Shown piece by piece: positions 50,609 through 59,575 of a DNA stretch of 64,000 nucleotides. Source of the stretch: Seminavis robusta (Eukaryota; Bacillariophyta; Bacillariophyceae; Naviculales; Naviculaceae). Each line of letters begins with the position of its first letter. The first letter of the stretch is position 1. The stretch lies in the NCBI GenBank assembly GCA_903772945.1, contig CAICTM010000096.1, forward strand, positions 1 to 64,000. Reading direction: 5' to 3'. The translations under genes were made by a program, and so were the position numbers. The notes beneath the pieces were generated by a model. It was not told where the DNA came from and ran no database searches. It saw only the letters and a list, made by a program, of their open reading frames with translations.

Positions 50609-53227
50609 ATGAGCACCATGCAGAGCTCACCGAATCAGAATCGCAACAGTGGCATCTCATCTCCCGTGAATGTTCCTGTTGTGGGACATGGTCCTTCTAC
50701 TACAAGTACATCGCTCTCTCCTTCTCATGGCGCCTCTTCAGGCACTGTGAACTCTCCTTCGTCGTCTCCTCGCATGTCGTCTGCTGCTGCTGCTGCTGCT
50801 GGTGGTGGTGGTGGTGGTGGTGGTCGTGGAGGCCAACGCGTTGGTTCGCTTGACATCCACACAGCATCTCACTTGTTCAATACTAACAATCGAGGAGGAG
50901 TGAATCGTTTTTCCTCTCGATCGACTGGCTTGGATTTCAGTTTGGATTTGACGACGAGCAGTGGAGGAGGATGTTCCACCGTCAGCAGCGACTTTCATAC
51001 GAGCTATTCGCTGAGTCACAATGAGAGTACCAGTTCCTTTGGAGGTGCCAGTACTTGTGCCAGTGCCAGTGCCAGTATGTGCAGTGCTGCTAACAGCATG
51101 AGTGGTGCCAGCAATATTACCGGTACTAGTAGTTCCAAATGGGGAAACCTCAGTGTCAAATTCAGCGCCAAAAACTTTTGCAAACAGCAGAACAAACAAA
51201 CTCCCTTTGAAGGAGTCTACCAACTAGGAGAACTCCTGGGGGAAGGGGGATATGGCGAAGTATACCGTTGCTGCCACATGGAAAGTGGACTCGAACGAGC
51301 TGTCAAGGTCGTATTCAAAGATCCCACGCTGCCACTCGAAGAACGCGACAATCAAGCCAAGGAATTCCACATTCTCAAAGAATGCGATCATCCAAACTTG
51401 CTGCACATGTACGAACTATTCGAAGACGAACTGTCATTCTACATTGTCACCGATATCATCACCGGTGGAGAACTCTACGATGAGCTGGAATTGTGTGGAA
51501 ATTTCACAGAAGAAGACACACAAATACTCATGAACGTACTTCTCTCCTGTATCAATTACTGCCATCAACAGGGACTCGTCCATAAAGATCTCAAACCGGA
51601 GAACATTTTGCTCGAAGCCACCAAGGACTTTCATTCACTCAAAATCATTGACTTTGGATTGGCGCAACAACTCGCTCCTCCGGTATCTCCACCACACTAC
51701 TTGCAACCCAAATTCACCGATATAGTCGACGATCACAACAGTACGTTTGAAGGCAGCAAGTACTATCTAGCGCCAGAATGTATTCAGGGGATGCCAACAA
51801 CCACAAAGTCAGATATTTGGGCCATTGGCGTCATTGCCTTTGTCATGCTGGGAGGATATGCTCCCTTTGATGGAGACACGGATGAACAAGTACATCGGGC
51901 CATTGTACAGGGATACTTTGACTTTTCAGAAGAAACATGGGACGACGTCTCGGAAGATGCCAAGGATTTTGTACGAATGCTACTCACGTACGATGCCGAT
52001 GCAAGACCCACCGCGGAAACCATGCTCCAACATCCCTGGTTGGCGCCGGTCCGAAACGATACCAGAAATGAACAACAACGGCGTGCATCCACACGGGCAT
52101 CTCTGACGGACCTACAATCCTTTCATTCCGCCGACTCCAAACTCAAACAAGCTACCTGCGCCATCATTGCCTCACAGTTCCTCAGCAATCATGAAAAGGA
52201 AGAAATCGACGAAATATTTCGCAGTCTCGATACCTCCGGAAAGGGCACGTTGACGTTGGAAGACTTACGGAGGGCCTATCAAGATTTCTTTCCAAACGAC
52301 GACGAGGACGGTGAAGAAGGGGAATGTGACGCTGACACAACATCATCATCATCATCATCATCCAAACCCCAAATAAAGAGCTGCACAATTTCGGACGAGC
52401 AAATTCAGGAACTCATACGACAAGTCAACTTTTCAGGCTCCGGCAGTATCTCGTATTCCGAATTTACCGTTGCCACCATGATGGAAAAGAACCTCATTGA
52501 CGACGACAAACTCCGTGCGGCATTTGCGTACTTTGATAAAGAAGGCACGGGAGTCATCACGGCGCAAAATCTAAAAGATGCATTGCACATTGATGACAGT
52601 CACGGCAGTGCCGCGGATGCCTACGTGACCAAAAAGATTATCGGACAAGTATCCCAAAGTGGAGTCATTGAGTTTGAAGACTTTAAAAACATGATGTCCT
52701 CTCGCACCGTCAAACGATTGTCCATTCGACGATCATCACGTTTCCGACAATCCATAATCTCCAAGCAAGCACTTCAGGAACTCGTAGAGGGAATGGACGA
52801 AAGTGAAGTGTCACTGGATGGATCCTACCAATCGCAATCTTCTTCATCTCAACAACGACGATTCCGGGACTGTCACGGTTCCATGGTCGGTACCGGTAGC
52901 AACAGAGTGGGTAATGCACGGTCTTCCCTGGCTGAACCCGTCCCAGAAGCGTCCGAAGAGGATGAATCGGAAACTCAAGAAGAAGATCTGGAGGAGGAGG
53001 AAGAAGAAGATTTGGAAGACGAGGAGGAGGAAGAAGATTTGTTTGAAGAAGAGGTTGACCGGTTGGCGTCCCTGCGAGCTAGTTTGACTTCGAATCCTTC
53101 CTTCAGCACTCGCCGGCGAAAAGCAAGACGATGTAGTGGCATGGATCATGAGGGAGATGATCCACGGGCCAATCCAGCAACACACAATGATGCGGTACTA
53201 TGCGTGACTACCACATGTACGCACTAG
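50609..53227 (+). CDS. Calcium-dependent protein kinase (CDPK-like)
   Basis: A single exon of 872 residues. The first ATG is at 50609. Residues 1-195 are Ser/Gly-rich and disordered, with no Gly2 for myristoylation. The kinase domain is about 203-481: GEGGYGEV loop, AVKVV Lys, LVHKDLKPEN catalytic loop, IDFGLA and KYYLAPE. The HRD Arg is Lys (HKD), so it is a non-RD kinase. A basic RRASTRASL autoinhibitory-type junction and four EF-hand regions follow. EF1 DTSGKGTLTLED is good and EF2 NFSGSGSISYSE is fair. EF3 DKEGTGVITAQN lacks the last Glu, and EF4 (VSQSGVIEFED) is too short. The C-terminal 150 residues add RLSIRRSSRF basic sites and a Glu/Asp-rich block. It probably couples calcium rises to phosphorylation in the cytosol or at membranes. 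Confidence 0.9.
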   Translation: MSTMQSSPNQNRNSGISSPVNVPVVGHGPSTTSTSLSPSHGASSGTVNSPSSSPRMSSAAAAAAGGGGGGGGRGGQRVGSLDIHTASHLFNTNNRGGVNRFSSRSTGLDFSLDLTTSSGGGCSTVSSDFHTSYSLSHNESTSSFGGASTCASASASMCSAANSMSGASNITGTSSSKWGNLSVKFSAKNFCKQQNKQTPFEGVYQLGELLGEGGYGEVYRCCHMESGLERAVKVVFKDPTLPLEERDNQAKEFHILKECDHPNLLHMYELFEDELSFYIVTDIITGGELYDELELCGNFTEEDTQILMNVLLSCINYCHQQGLVHKDLKPENILLEATKDFHSLKIIDFGLAQQLAPPVSPPHYLQPKFTDIVDDHNSTFEGSKYYLAPECIQGMPTTTKSDIWAIGVIAFVMLGGYAPFDGDTDEQVHRAIVQGYFDFSEETWDDVSEDAKDFVRMLLTYDADARPTAETMLQHPWLAPVRNDTRNEQQRRASTRASLTDLQSFHSADSKLKQATCAIIASQFLSNHEKEEIDEIFRSLDTSGKGTLTLEDLRRAYQDFFPNDDEDGEEGECDADTTSSSSSSSKPQIKSCTISDEQIQELIRQVNFSGSGSISYSEFTVATMMEKNLIDDDKLRAAFAYFDKEGTGVITAQNLKDALHIDDSHGSAADAYVTKKIIGQVSQSGVIEFEDFKNMMSSRTVKRLSIRRSSRFRQSIISKQALQELVEGMDESEVSLDGSYQSQSSSSQQRRFRDCHGSMVGTGSNRVGNARSSLAEPVPEASEEDESETQEEDLEEEEEEDLEDEEEEEDLFEEEVDRLASLRASLTSNPSFSTRRRKARRCSGMDHEGDDPRANPATHNDAVLCVTTTCTH

Positions 53228-53410
53228 CTCAAACTGGTCACGGTGTTCCACCACAGCATCACGTCGCTATCACCATGCAGCGTACAGTGCCTATGGGCGA
53301 AGACTGCGAAGTTTGAAGAGCCAAGCCAATACCTCTACTCTAGAATGTGTTTTGGTTATGATGCACTAGTTAGTCTAATTAGTTTTACTGGTAGTTAGTT
53401 AGTTCGATCG

Positions 53411-54583
53411 TTAGTTGCTTGTTGTTGTTGAATGCTTTTGAATGAAATCGACGGTGAGTTTGAGTGCCTTTTCCTGTTCAGCGGCAATGGCTGGATTGGT
53501 GGGATCACCCCGTGAGACCCATCCATGAATCATGTTTGGAAACTCAACGGAGACTGCTTCTTGTGGCTGGATTTGTCTTTTTTTTGTCAAGTTTTGTTGA
53601 ATAATGTTTACGATTTTTGTGTTTGGTTTGAGATCTCCATCATTCCAAGCGGGTAGAAACAGAATGGGTTTGTGAATGCGTTCTGCCATGGTTGTCATTT
53701 GTTCGGCATGCAATAGATTTGGTTGAAAGGACGGATGAATGCCAACTCCACATTGAAAGGAGAGTTTGGAATCTCCCGCTTGTGGCTGATGTCCCAAGAC
53801 CCGTCCAACGACCCATCCGCCAAAACAGAATCCCACACAACTGATGGAAATGTCTGTGGCGTGTGTATGTGTGGTTTGAGCGTGAATAAAGGGCAGAATC
53901 ATTTGAAAGATCTCTTGTTCTACCTTTGCGGGTGGATACTGTCGAACGCGGAAAATCATTCCTGGAGCTCCCATGAGAGATCCCATCAAATCGGCGGCGA
54001 TGTTGTGGTTGTCGATCCACGGTTGCAGAATGGGGACTCCACGGAACAAGTCCGGTACAATGACACTACAGTCGAGTCGTTCAGCGAGACAATCGGCAAA
54101 CACTTTGTGATGTCCCGCATCAATCCCGTAGACGTCCGTAAAGACCACTACTACTCGTTTCGTGGACTTGTCCAGTGGAGCACCCGTACAGTAGCAAGGC
54201 AACGGCAACATGCCCACGAGTTCTCTGGAAGGAGGAGGAATCTCCGTCATGCTGCCTTGCAACGGACGATCCGAACGGACCGTTGCTTCTCCATGAGATC
54301 CAGGAGGACAGCAGCTCACTTCTTCTTCTTCTCCTCCTTTCTTGTCTTGCTTCGATTCATCCTGATCTTGCTTTACCTCATCTTCCTTGTCTAGATCTTC
54401 CTTGTCTAGATCCTCCTTGGGATCAGGAGGAGGAGCATCACTGGAGTCGGCCATGATGAGAAAAGCTACTGAGCTAAAGGTAGTGGTACTGATCGTAGGG
54501 AAGGACAGAGCACAGCAACTTGTAGGAATGGAAAGAAACAACAACACTTGCAATGGAAGTAACACAAGCAACCTTGTCAACAT
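53411..54583 (-). CDS. Dienelactone hydrolase family protein
   Basis: A single exon. The ATG at 54583 gives 390 residues starting with a hydrophobic leader (LLVLLPLQVLLFLSIPTSCCA). A second ATG at 54454 (MADSSD) would give a 347-residue cytosolic form. An acidic linker precedes the DLH domain (from about 130 in the long form): VVVVFTDVYGIDAG, DLFRGVP, GFCFGGW (nucleophile Cys in G-x-C-x-G), PAWNDGD (Asp) and NMIHGW (His). This gives a complete Cys-His-Asp triad of dienelactone hydrolase type. Such enzymes open lactone or ester bonds. The physiological substrate here is unknown. The gene is divergent from SEC11 with a short shared spacer. Confidence 0.85.
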   Translation of the reverse strand: MLTRLLVLLPLQVLLFLSIPTSCCALSFPTISTTTFSSVAFLIMADSSDAPPPDPKEDLDKEDLDKEDEVKQDQDESKQDKKGGEEEEVSCCPPGSHGEATVRSDRPLQGSMTEIPPPSRELVGMLPLPCYCTGAPLDKSTKRVVVVFTDVYGIDAGHHKVFADCLAERLDCSVIVPDLFRGVPILQPWIDNHNIAADLMGSLMGAPGMIFRVRQYPPAKVEQEIFQMILPFIHAQTTHTHATDISISCVGFCFGGWVVGRVLGHQPQAGDSKLSFQCGVGIHPSFQPNLLHAEQMTTMAERIHKPILFLPAWNDGDLKPNTKIVNIIQQNLTKKRQIQPQEAVSVEFPNMIHGWVSRGDPTNPAIAAEQEKALKLTVDFIQKHSTTTSN

Positions 54584-54809
54584 CGACACAAAAAAAAGAA
54601 TGACCAAAAGATTCGATTCGATTCGATTCGATCGATTCGTTGGTTAGATTGCTTTTCTATGATTGAACACGTGGAACCTCATTCATCCGTGACTGACCGT
54701 TGCTTGTTTCGAACAGCCACTCAATTATCGCGGCCATGGCTTCCACCACAACCCAACAGCGACAAGCAACGGCAACACACAAATATATTAGGTAGTAGTA
54801 GTAAGAAAG
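54584..54809. promoter_or_regulatory. Short divergent promoter between DLH and SEC11 genes
   Basis: Only 226 bases separate the two start codons, so both promoters must lie here or overlap the genes. It contains a GATTC repeat (about 54610-54638). No specific factor site is recognised. Confidence 0.4.
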
Positions 54810-55367
54810 ATGATCAAGGACATAATCGACAAGCAAGTGTTTGAACTAAAGAAGTTATGGGCTAACAAGCGACAATTGACGTTTCAAGTGCTCAACTTGG
54901 CCATGATTGTCTTTAGTGCTTTGATGATCTGGAAGGGGCTCATGTTCGTCACCAAGAGTGAATCACCTGTGGTCGTTGTACTCAGTGGATCCATGGAACC
55001 CGCATTTCAACGTGGAGATATCCTCTTTTTGAATAATGCAAAACACCAAGTATTTGTGGGAGACGTGGTCGTTTTCAAAATCAAAGATCGAGATATCCCC
55101 ATTGTGCATCGCATCCTCAAGGTACACACCGATGCCGACTCGGGAGAAGTCGAATTACTCACCAAAGGAGACAATAATAGAGTCGATGATAGGGGACTTT
55201 ACGCACCCGGACAATTATGGTTGAAACGAGAAGATATCCTTGGAAAAGCCGTGGGAACGCTGCGGTATGTCGGAATGGTCACCATTGCCCTGAACGACTA
55301 TCCCGTACTCAAATACGTACTCGTGGGGATGATGGGGTTGTTTGTACTCACCAACAAGGAAGGATAA
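54810..55367 (+). CDS. SEC11: SEC11-type catalytic subunit of the ER signal peptidase complex
   Basis: A single exon of 185 residues, typical for SEC11 (about 165-190), with an ATG at 54810. One membrane segment near the N-terminus ([19 protein letters not shown]) precedes [25 protein letters not shown], where the Ser of SGSMEP is the nucleophile. IVHRILKVH supplies the His, and [17 protein letters not shown] the acidic residue. This is the S26B layout of eukaryotic signal peptidase, not the Ser-Lys bacterial type. The C-terminus has a further hydrophobic stretch ([13 protein letters not shown]). The enzyme cleaves signal peptides in the ER membrane and so acts on many other proteins encoded in this window. 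Confidence 0.95.
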   Translation: MIKDIIDKQVFELKKLWANKRQLTFQVLNLAMIVFSALMIWKGLMFVTKSESPVVVVLSGSMEPAFQRGDILFLNNAKHQVFVGDVVVFKIKDRDIPIVHRILKVHTDADSGEVELLTKGDNNRVDDRGLYAPGQLWLKREDILGKAVGTLRYVGMVTIALNDYPVLKYVLVGMMGLFVLTNKEG

Positions 55368-55725
55368 TACATGTAATGTAGCATGTCAAATAATACATAA
55401 ATAATAATAACAATAACAATAGCAACTCAGTATATATCTATGTAAGCAAGCAACACTACTAGACTAGCTAGCTAGCTAGTAGCTAGTACAGACAATCTCT
55501 TTCCACATGGACTCCCACTCGACTCATAGATTGGCCCGCTTCTTTTCATAACCGAAGCAACAGTCCAGGACTTGCAGCCAAACGTGGCTCCGGTGATCCA
55601 GCCAGAAGACACGTCTTGTGCCCACCAGACCTCGTGATAACAACACACAAAAAGGAGCGAGGTTAATCACTAGAAGCTGCTCAGAAGCTCAGGAGTAGCA
55701 GCCCGCGCCCCACGACATTAGAACA
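55368..55725. other. Intergenic, tandem plus-strand genes
   Basis: 358 bases with an AATAAT-rich 3' end after SEC11 and CTAGCTAGCTAGCTAG at 55467-55482. No gene is supported. Confidence 0.4.
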
Positions 55726-56913
55726 ATGACAGAACAACCGCCTAAAAACGAAAAAGTTCACTCTTACAACCTGTACGACCTGCGGAAACAGGAAGAAGGC
55801 CAACATCGCATCAGGCATCCCCCCTCTGTCCACATCGCACGAGGCTTTGAGCCCCGTCTGCCCATTTTGAAGGCGACTAGACGACCCATCATTTGCATCA
55901 GTGACTGGCAGTATGAGACTGCAACCCAAGAGCATTTCTGGGAACAAGCCAAAGTCATCCTGTCGGATCATCTGGGTGGACAAGAAATCCTGTCGCGAGC
56001 TATTGTTTTCGTTGCGGGGGACATGGCTAGCTCGGACAACAGTCTGCGTGGCACAGCCTCAGATGCCGTGCCCAGGCTGCATTGGCTCCGCGAGACCTTT
56101 CCGAAGGGAGACCTCTTTCAAATTTATGGCAATCATGATCTCATGGACCAAGAGCACTTGATAATGGCAAACACGGCATCATCAGGAGCTCCTTGTCTCC
56201 TGCCCCACGGAAATGTCATCCGCATATCTTTGGTCAGTGGTGTGGCCAACGAGCCAACATCAGAGCAATGTGCGATTGATCACAACGCGAACATCACCGG
56301 GGAAGCAATCGTAAATGCCAGCCCATTGACCAACTTTGAGGCTTCACCCCAAGCATCAGCCGCAAAGACACCAAATGTTCAGATAACGCCTGGTATGACC
56401 AAACAAGAAAGGGCGGCTCTTTATGCCAAGATGAAGTTCCCAAAGAAAGCAAAGCCATCCAAGAAGTCAGCGCAGGACAAGCAATGGAGACACCAAAATC
56501 CAGATCAGGCAGCACTGGTGGATGCCATGAAGGTGCGGCACAACAACCATACAAGCAGTCCATCAGGCAGCACACACGGTAACCTCGTGCTTGCTGGGGT
56601 GCATGGTATTCCTTCGTCGCACAACCAAGGCATGCAAAAAAGTGACCGACCCTCGTATTTCCGCACTCTCGGATTGGCTTGCGAAACAGTGGACTTAGAC
56701 GTGCTGGTGACACATTCAAACCCTCGTCTGCCAGGCCAGGAAGATTTGGTCAAAGGTGATGATGCCCGCAAGATGCTGGAGGCATTTGAGCAAAGTTCCG
56801 CTTATCTGTTTGTTCACGGCCACATGCATGTTGACCCCGCCGTGTCTGTGCTGGACAGTGGAAAAGTAGTGGTGAATTCGGATTGTCGTGTGGTGGCGTT
56901 TGTCCCGAATTAG
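55726..56913 (+). CDS. Calcineurin-like metallophosphoesterase
   Basis: A single exon of 395 residues with an ATG at 55726. The metal-site motifs come in order: ICISDWQ (Asp), VFVAGDMASS (GD), IYGNHDLMD (GNHD), LVTHSNPR (His) and FVHGHMHVDP (GHxH). Together they form the two-metal site of the calcineurin-like phosphoesterase superfamily. The first motif is D-W-Q instead of the common D-x-H, so one metal ligand is changed. An inserted basic region of about 100 residues (TKQERAALYAKMKFPKKAKPSKK) separates the third and fourth motifs. There is no signal peptide or membrane segment, so the protein is probably cytosolic or nuclear. The substrate cannot be told from sequence; phosphoprotein, nucleotide and diadenosine types all remain possible. 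Confidence 0.85.
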   Translation: MTEQPPKNEKVHSYNLYDLRKQEEGQHRIRHPPSVHIARGFEPRLPILKATRRPIICISDWQYETATQEHFWEQAKVILSDHLGGQEILSRAIVFVAGDMASSDNSLRGTASDAVPRLHWLRETFPKGDLFQIYGNHDLMDQEHLIMANTASSGAPCLLPHGNVIRISLVSGVANEPTSEQCAIDHNANITGEAIVNASPLTNFEASPQASAAKTPNVQITPGMTKQERAALYAKMKFPKKAKPSKKSAQDKQWRHQNPDQAALVDAMKVRHNNHTSSPSGSTHGNLVLAGVHGIPSSHNQGMQKSDRPSYFRTLGLACETVDLDVLVTHSNPRLPGQEDLVKGDDARKMLEAFEQSSAYLFVHGHMHVDPAVSVLDSGKVVVNSDCRVVAFVPN

Positions 56914-57813
56914 CTCAAACTAGTTGCTCCATGCACAGATAATGGCTTACGACTCGACTATGCCCAAAGAATCTTTCCGGGCTCAAAACGTTTGCTGTTC
57001 AGAATTTGTCGCAGGTGCATTGTCCTATGACCCGAAGCATTGCATCACACATTTTCATTCGACCGTGACCTTATTAAGAGCTCGGGTGGTGATTCCTAGG
57101 CTGTCGGAGTTGTGGGGATTTCGATCTGATCCTATCCTTGTCGTTGCGGATGTCTATCGCATCTTTTTGTAGGTCTCTTGCTGGTTTTTCTTATTCTTGC
57201 TTCTGCGCCAAATAAAGGTTTTCTGCTCTTCTTTGGTTTGTTTTTCGTTCCCTGCTTCTTTCTCTTGTTCAGTAGGACCACCAGGCCAGCAGGGTACCGG
57301 TAGGTATCTGGTATCAGTCTCTGCAGCACCAGCTCGCCAGTGGAGTACTGGCACCGGTACGGGCCGGACCGACCGCACCCGCACGCAAAGAAGCAGGGTG
57401 CCGCCTGCAGACTAGTCCCACAGGCCGTACTAGTAACTGTACTGCGTCCAAGTAATGAGCCTTGCAGATGACTAAACTGCCCAAGCAACCGATCAACCGA
57501 GCATTCAATAGGGGGCACTATATAATACGAGCTAGTGAGGGATTCTGTGAAATGTCCAATTATTATGTATAACAGATATGCAATTGAGGTCAAGGATAAG
57601 AAAGCAAGGAAATGTAAATTAGAAGGGTATGTCATATGCGTGGCACAGCCTGAGGGTGCACAAGGAAGCTGGAAATGTCATTCTTTGATAAATGAATTGG
57701 AGGAGAAGGTGAAAGTCGAAGGCAAGCTCAGCTGATAAGAGGTATCAGTTTGATTCGGAAAAATCCTCAAACAACCAGGCTCGCTCTTCCCGTAGAACAG
57801 CAAGTATAGCTCA
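56914..57813. other. Intergenic, no gene supported
   Basis: About 900 bases. Palindromes GGTACCGGTAGG (57293-57304) and GGCACCGGTACGGG (57350-57363) occur. A long minus-strand frame at 57132-57635 has no ATG start and no recognised motif. Confidence 0.35.
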
Positions 57814-58065
57814 TTATGATTGTTTCATGGAATCTGAGTCTTCAAATTCACTGAAGTCTTCATCCTCTATGAGGCGAAGGGCTTCTTCCAGAATCCTGCT
57901 CGTTCTCTCGCGAAGAGACATGCCTTGCGGAATGTTGCGGATTTCAAAAGTAGACGTTTGCGGCAAGTTCATGCCCAGACTTTGCCGCTGACCTTGGAAG
58001 GAAATTCCGGTGCCATTGAGAGTAGTGCGTGAAGAGGAGGGAGTCGTCTTGGATGGGTGAGTCAT
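57814..58065 (-). CDS. Small hypothetical protein
   Basis: An 83-residue frame with an ATG at 58065. After a Ser/Thr-rich start it has IRNIPQGMSLRERTSRILEEALRLIEDEDFSEFEDSDSM, an amphipathic helix followed by an acidic tail, which looks more protein-like than chance. It has no signal peptide, membrane segment or known family. It could be a small adaptor or a chance frame. Confidence 0.35.
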   Translation of the reverse strand: MTHPSKTTPSSSRTTLNGTGISFQGQRQSLGMNLPQTSTFEIRNIPQGMSLRERTSRILEEALRLIEDEDFSEFEDSDSMKQS

Positions 58066-59575
58066 TGTGGAGTTTGTGGATAGTACCAGTGATAGAGTGT
58101 TGTTTCGGGTGTCTGCTTTTTTTATTTGAGGATTGTGAGAACAAGTGCTAATAAGTTTCGCACACTTTGAAAGTTGGTCTGCAATCGAATGAATCTGCCG
58201 AGGATCGGCGAAGCTGACACCAAAACTAAAAAACTAGCTTACTACATGTAGTACATGTATTTTGAGTTTGGAGAGCTGGTTCAGCGGTACAGCTACCGGC
58301 AACAATGAGCTGGCAATGAACGTATGTAGTGCTCGAGTAGTGAGTATGGTAGCCTTTACTGGCAAGATAGTAGCAAGCTTAGCTGCAGTGCCTACCAGGT
58401 ACCATTAGCTGCTCAGCTCACCTTCTATTAGAAGACCTTAGCTCTCTGGACTCTGGACAGTGTCGAAAGCAAAGGTAAACTTCCAAACTTCCCTTGGAAC
58501 TGTTAGCTGTGACTGGCCCTCCTTTTAATCAACTACTTTCCTGATCTCATTAGAACGAAGGCCAACGCAGAACGAAAGGAACTCGTTGACGATGGGAGAG
58601 CTGATGGGAGCAGGATTATTTAACATGGAATTCTGAGCTGGTCTCGGCAAGACTCCTCAAGACAACTTGTGGGGTTCTTGTAATTTCCTCAATGCTGAGT
58701 CAGATGAGATTTTACTTATCTAATCTGACGTGCTCCTGTCAGTCGATGGTTTGTCATTTGTCAGACAGTCAGGGATATTTCCGATATCAGAATTAGAGAA
58801 TTAGGCTCTTTGTGGTCTCCAAGATTGCTGAAGATCTCAAGATCTTCTCTTTGGAACTGCCCTGATCGGCATTCCGAAATCTTCATGTCTTACGACTGTA
58901 CTTTCAGCTACTTTCCTCTACCTCAACTTTAGAAATTCGCCCTCAGAAATGAGCATTCATCGAGCTATTGATATCGAAAGTACCGTTGGTGGTCGCGGAG
59001 AGCACAGGACAACTCAATGCTCTCTTGACAATTGGCTGTGCTGACGGTGATGAGGAGTCTGACAGATGAGCTGGTTTGCATGAGGTGGTAGGCATAAAAT
59101 GATAAATGACACTCGCAGTAGCCAACTATTACACATACTAGTAGTCTCGCAAGCAATCCGCGATTTGTTGTGGGTTCTGCTAGGCCTCGGACATGTGCCG
59201 TACATGAAACTTCACAACCCCCCATTGCAACCCGTACTAGTACGAGGTCAGTTTTGCTGTTAGGCCTTGGACGAGAGGTGCGACTCTTCACAGTACGTAC
59301 CGGCAGCAACCTAGGTGGCGGGTCGTCACTGACCAAAACCATTCGATCAGCTAGTTTATTCGTAGCTAGTCGCACAGCTACGGCTCCACCTTTCAAAGGG
59401 TCCAGCTGCACCGTTTGCAATCTGATCCACAGCAAGTTGATTGAAACTAGGTTGCTTGGGCAGGGCGAGAAAATGTGTCCGGGTGGATTCCTGTGCAACT
59501 GGCAATGGAAGAAGAAAAAAAGAAACTTGGTTGCCGTGTGTCAAAAGCTAGGTACCGGTAGCTAGGAGCATCCCT
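58066..59575. other. Long intergenic region, no gene seen
   Basis: 1.5 kb. TACATGTAGTACATGTA lies at 58243-58259. A 177-codon minus frame at 58965-59498 starts with TTG and shows no motif. TACCGGTAGCTAGG at 59552-59565 borders the next gene's stop. Confidence 0.35.

Noticed and set aside
57132-57635. A 167-codon minus-strand frame with a hydrophobic start
   Set aside because: The start is not ATG, and the frame overlaps palindromic repeats and has no family features.
58965-59498. A 177-codon minus-strand frame
   Set aside because: It begins with TTG and reads as random sequence.
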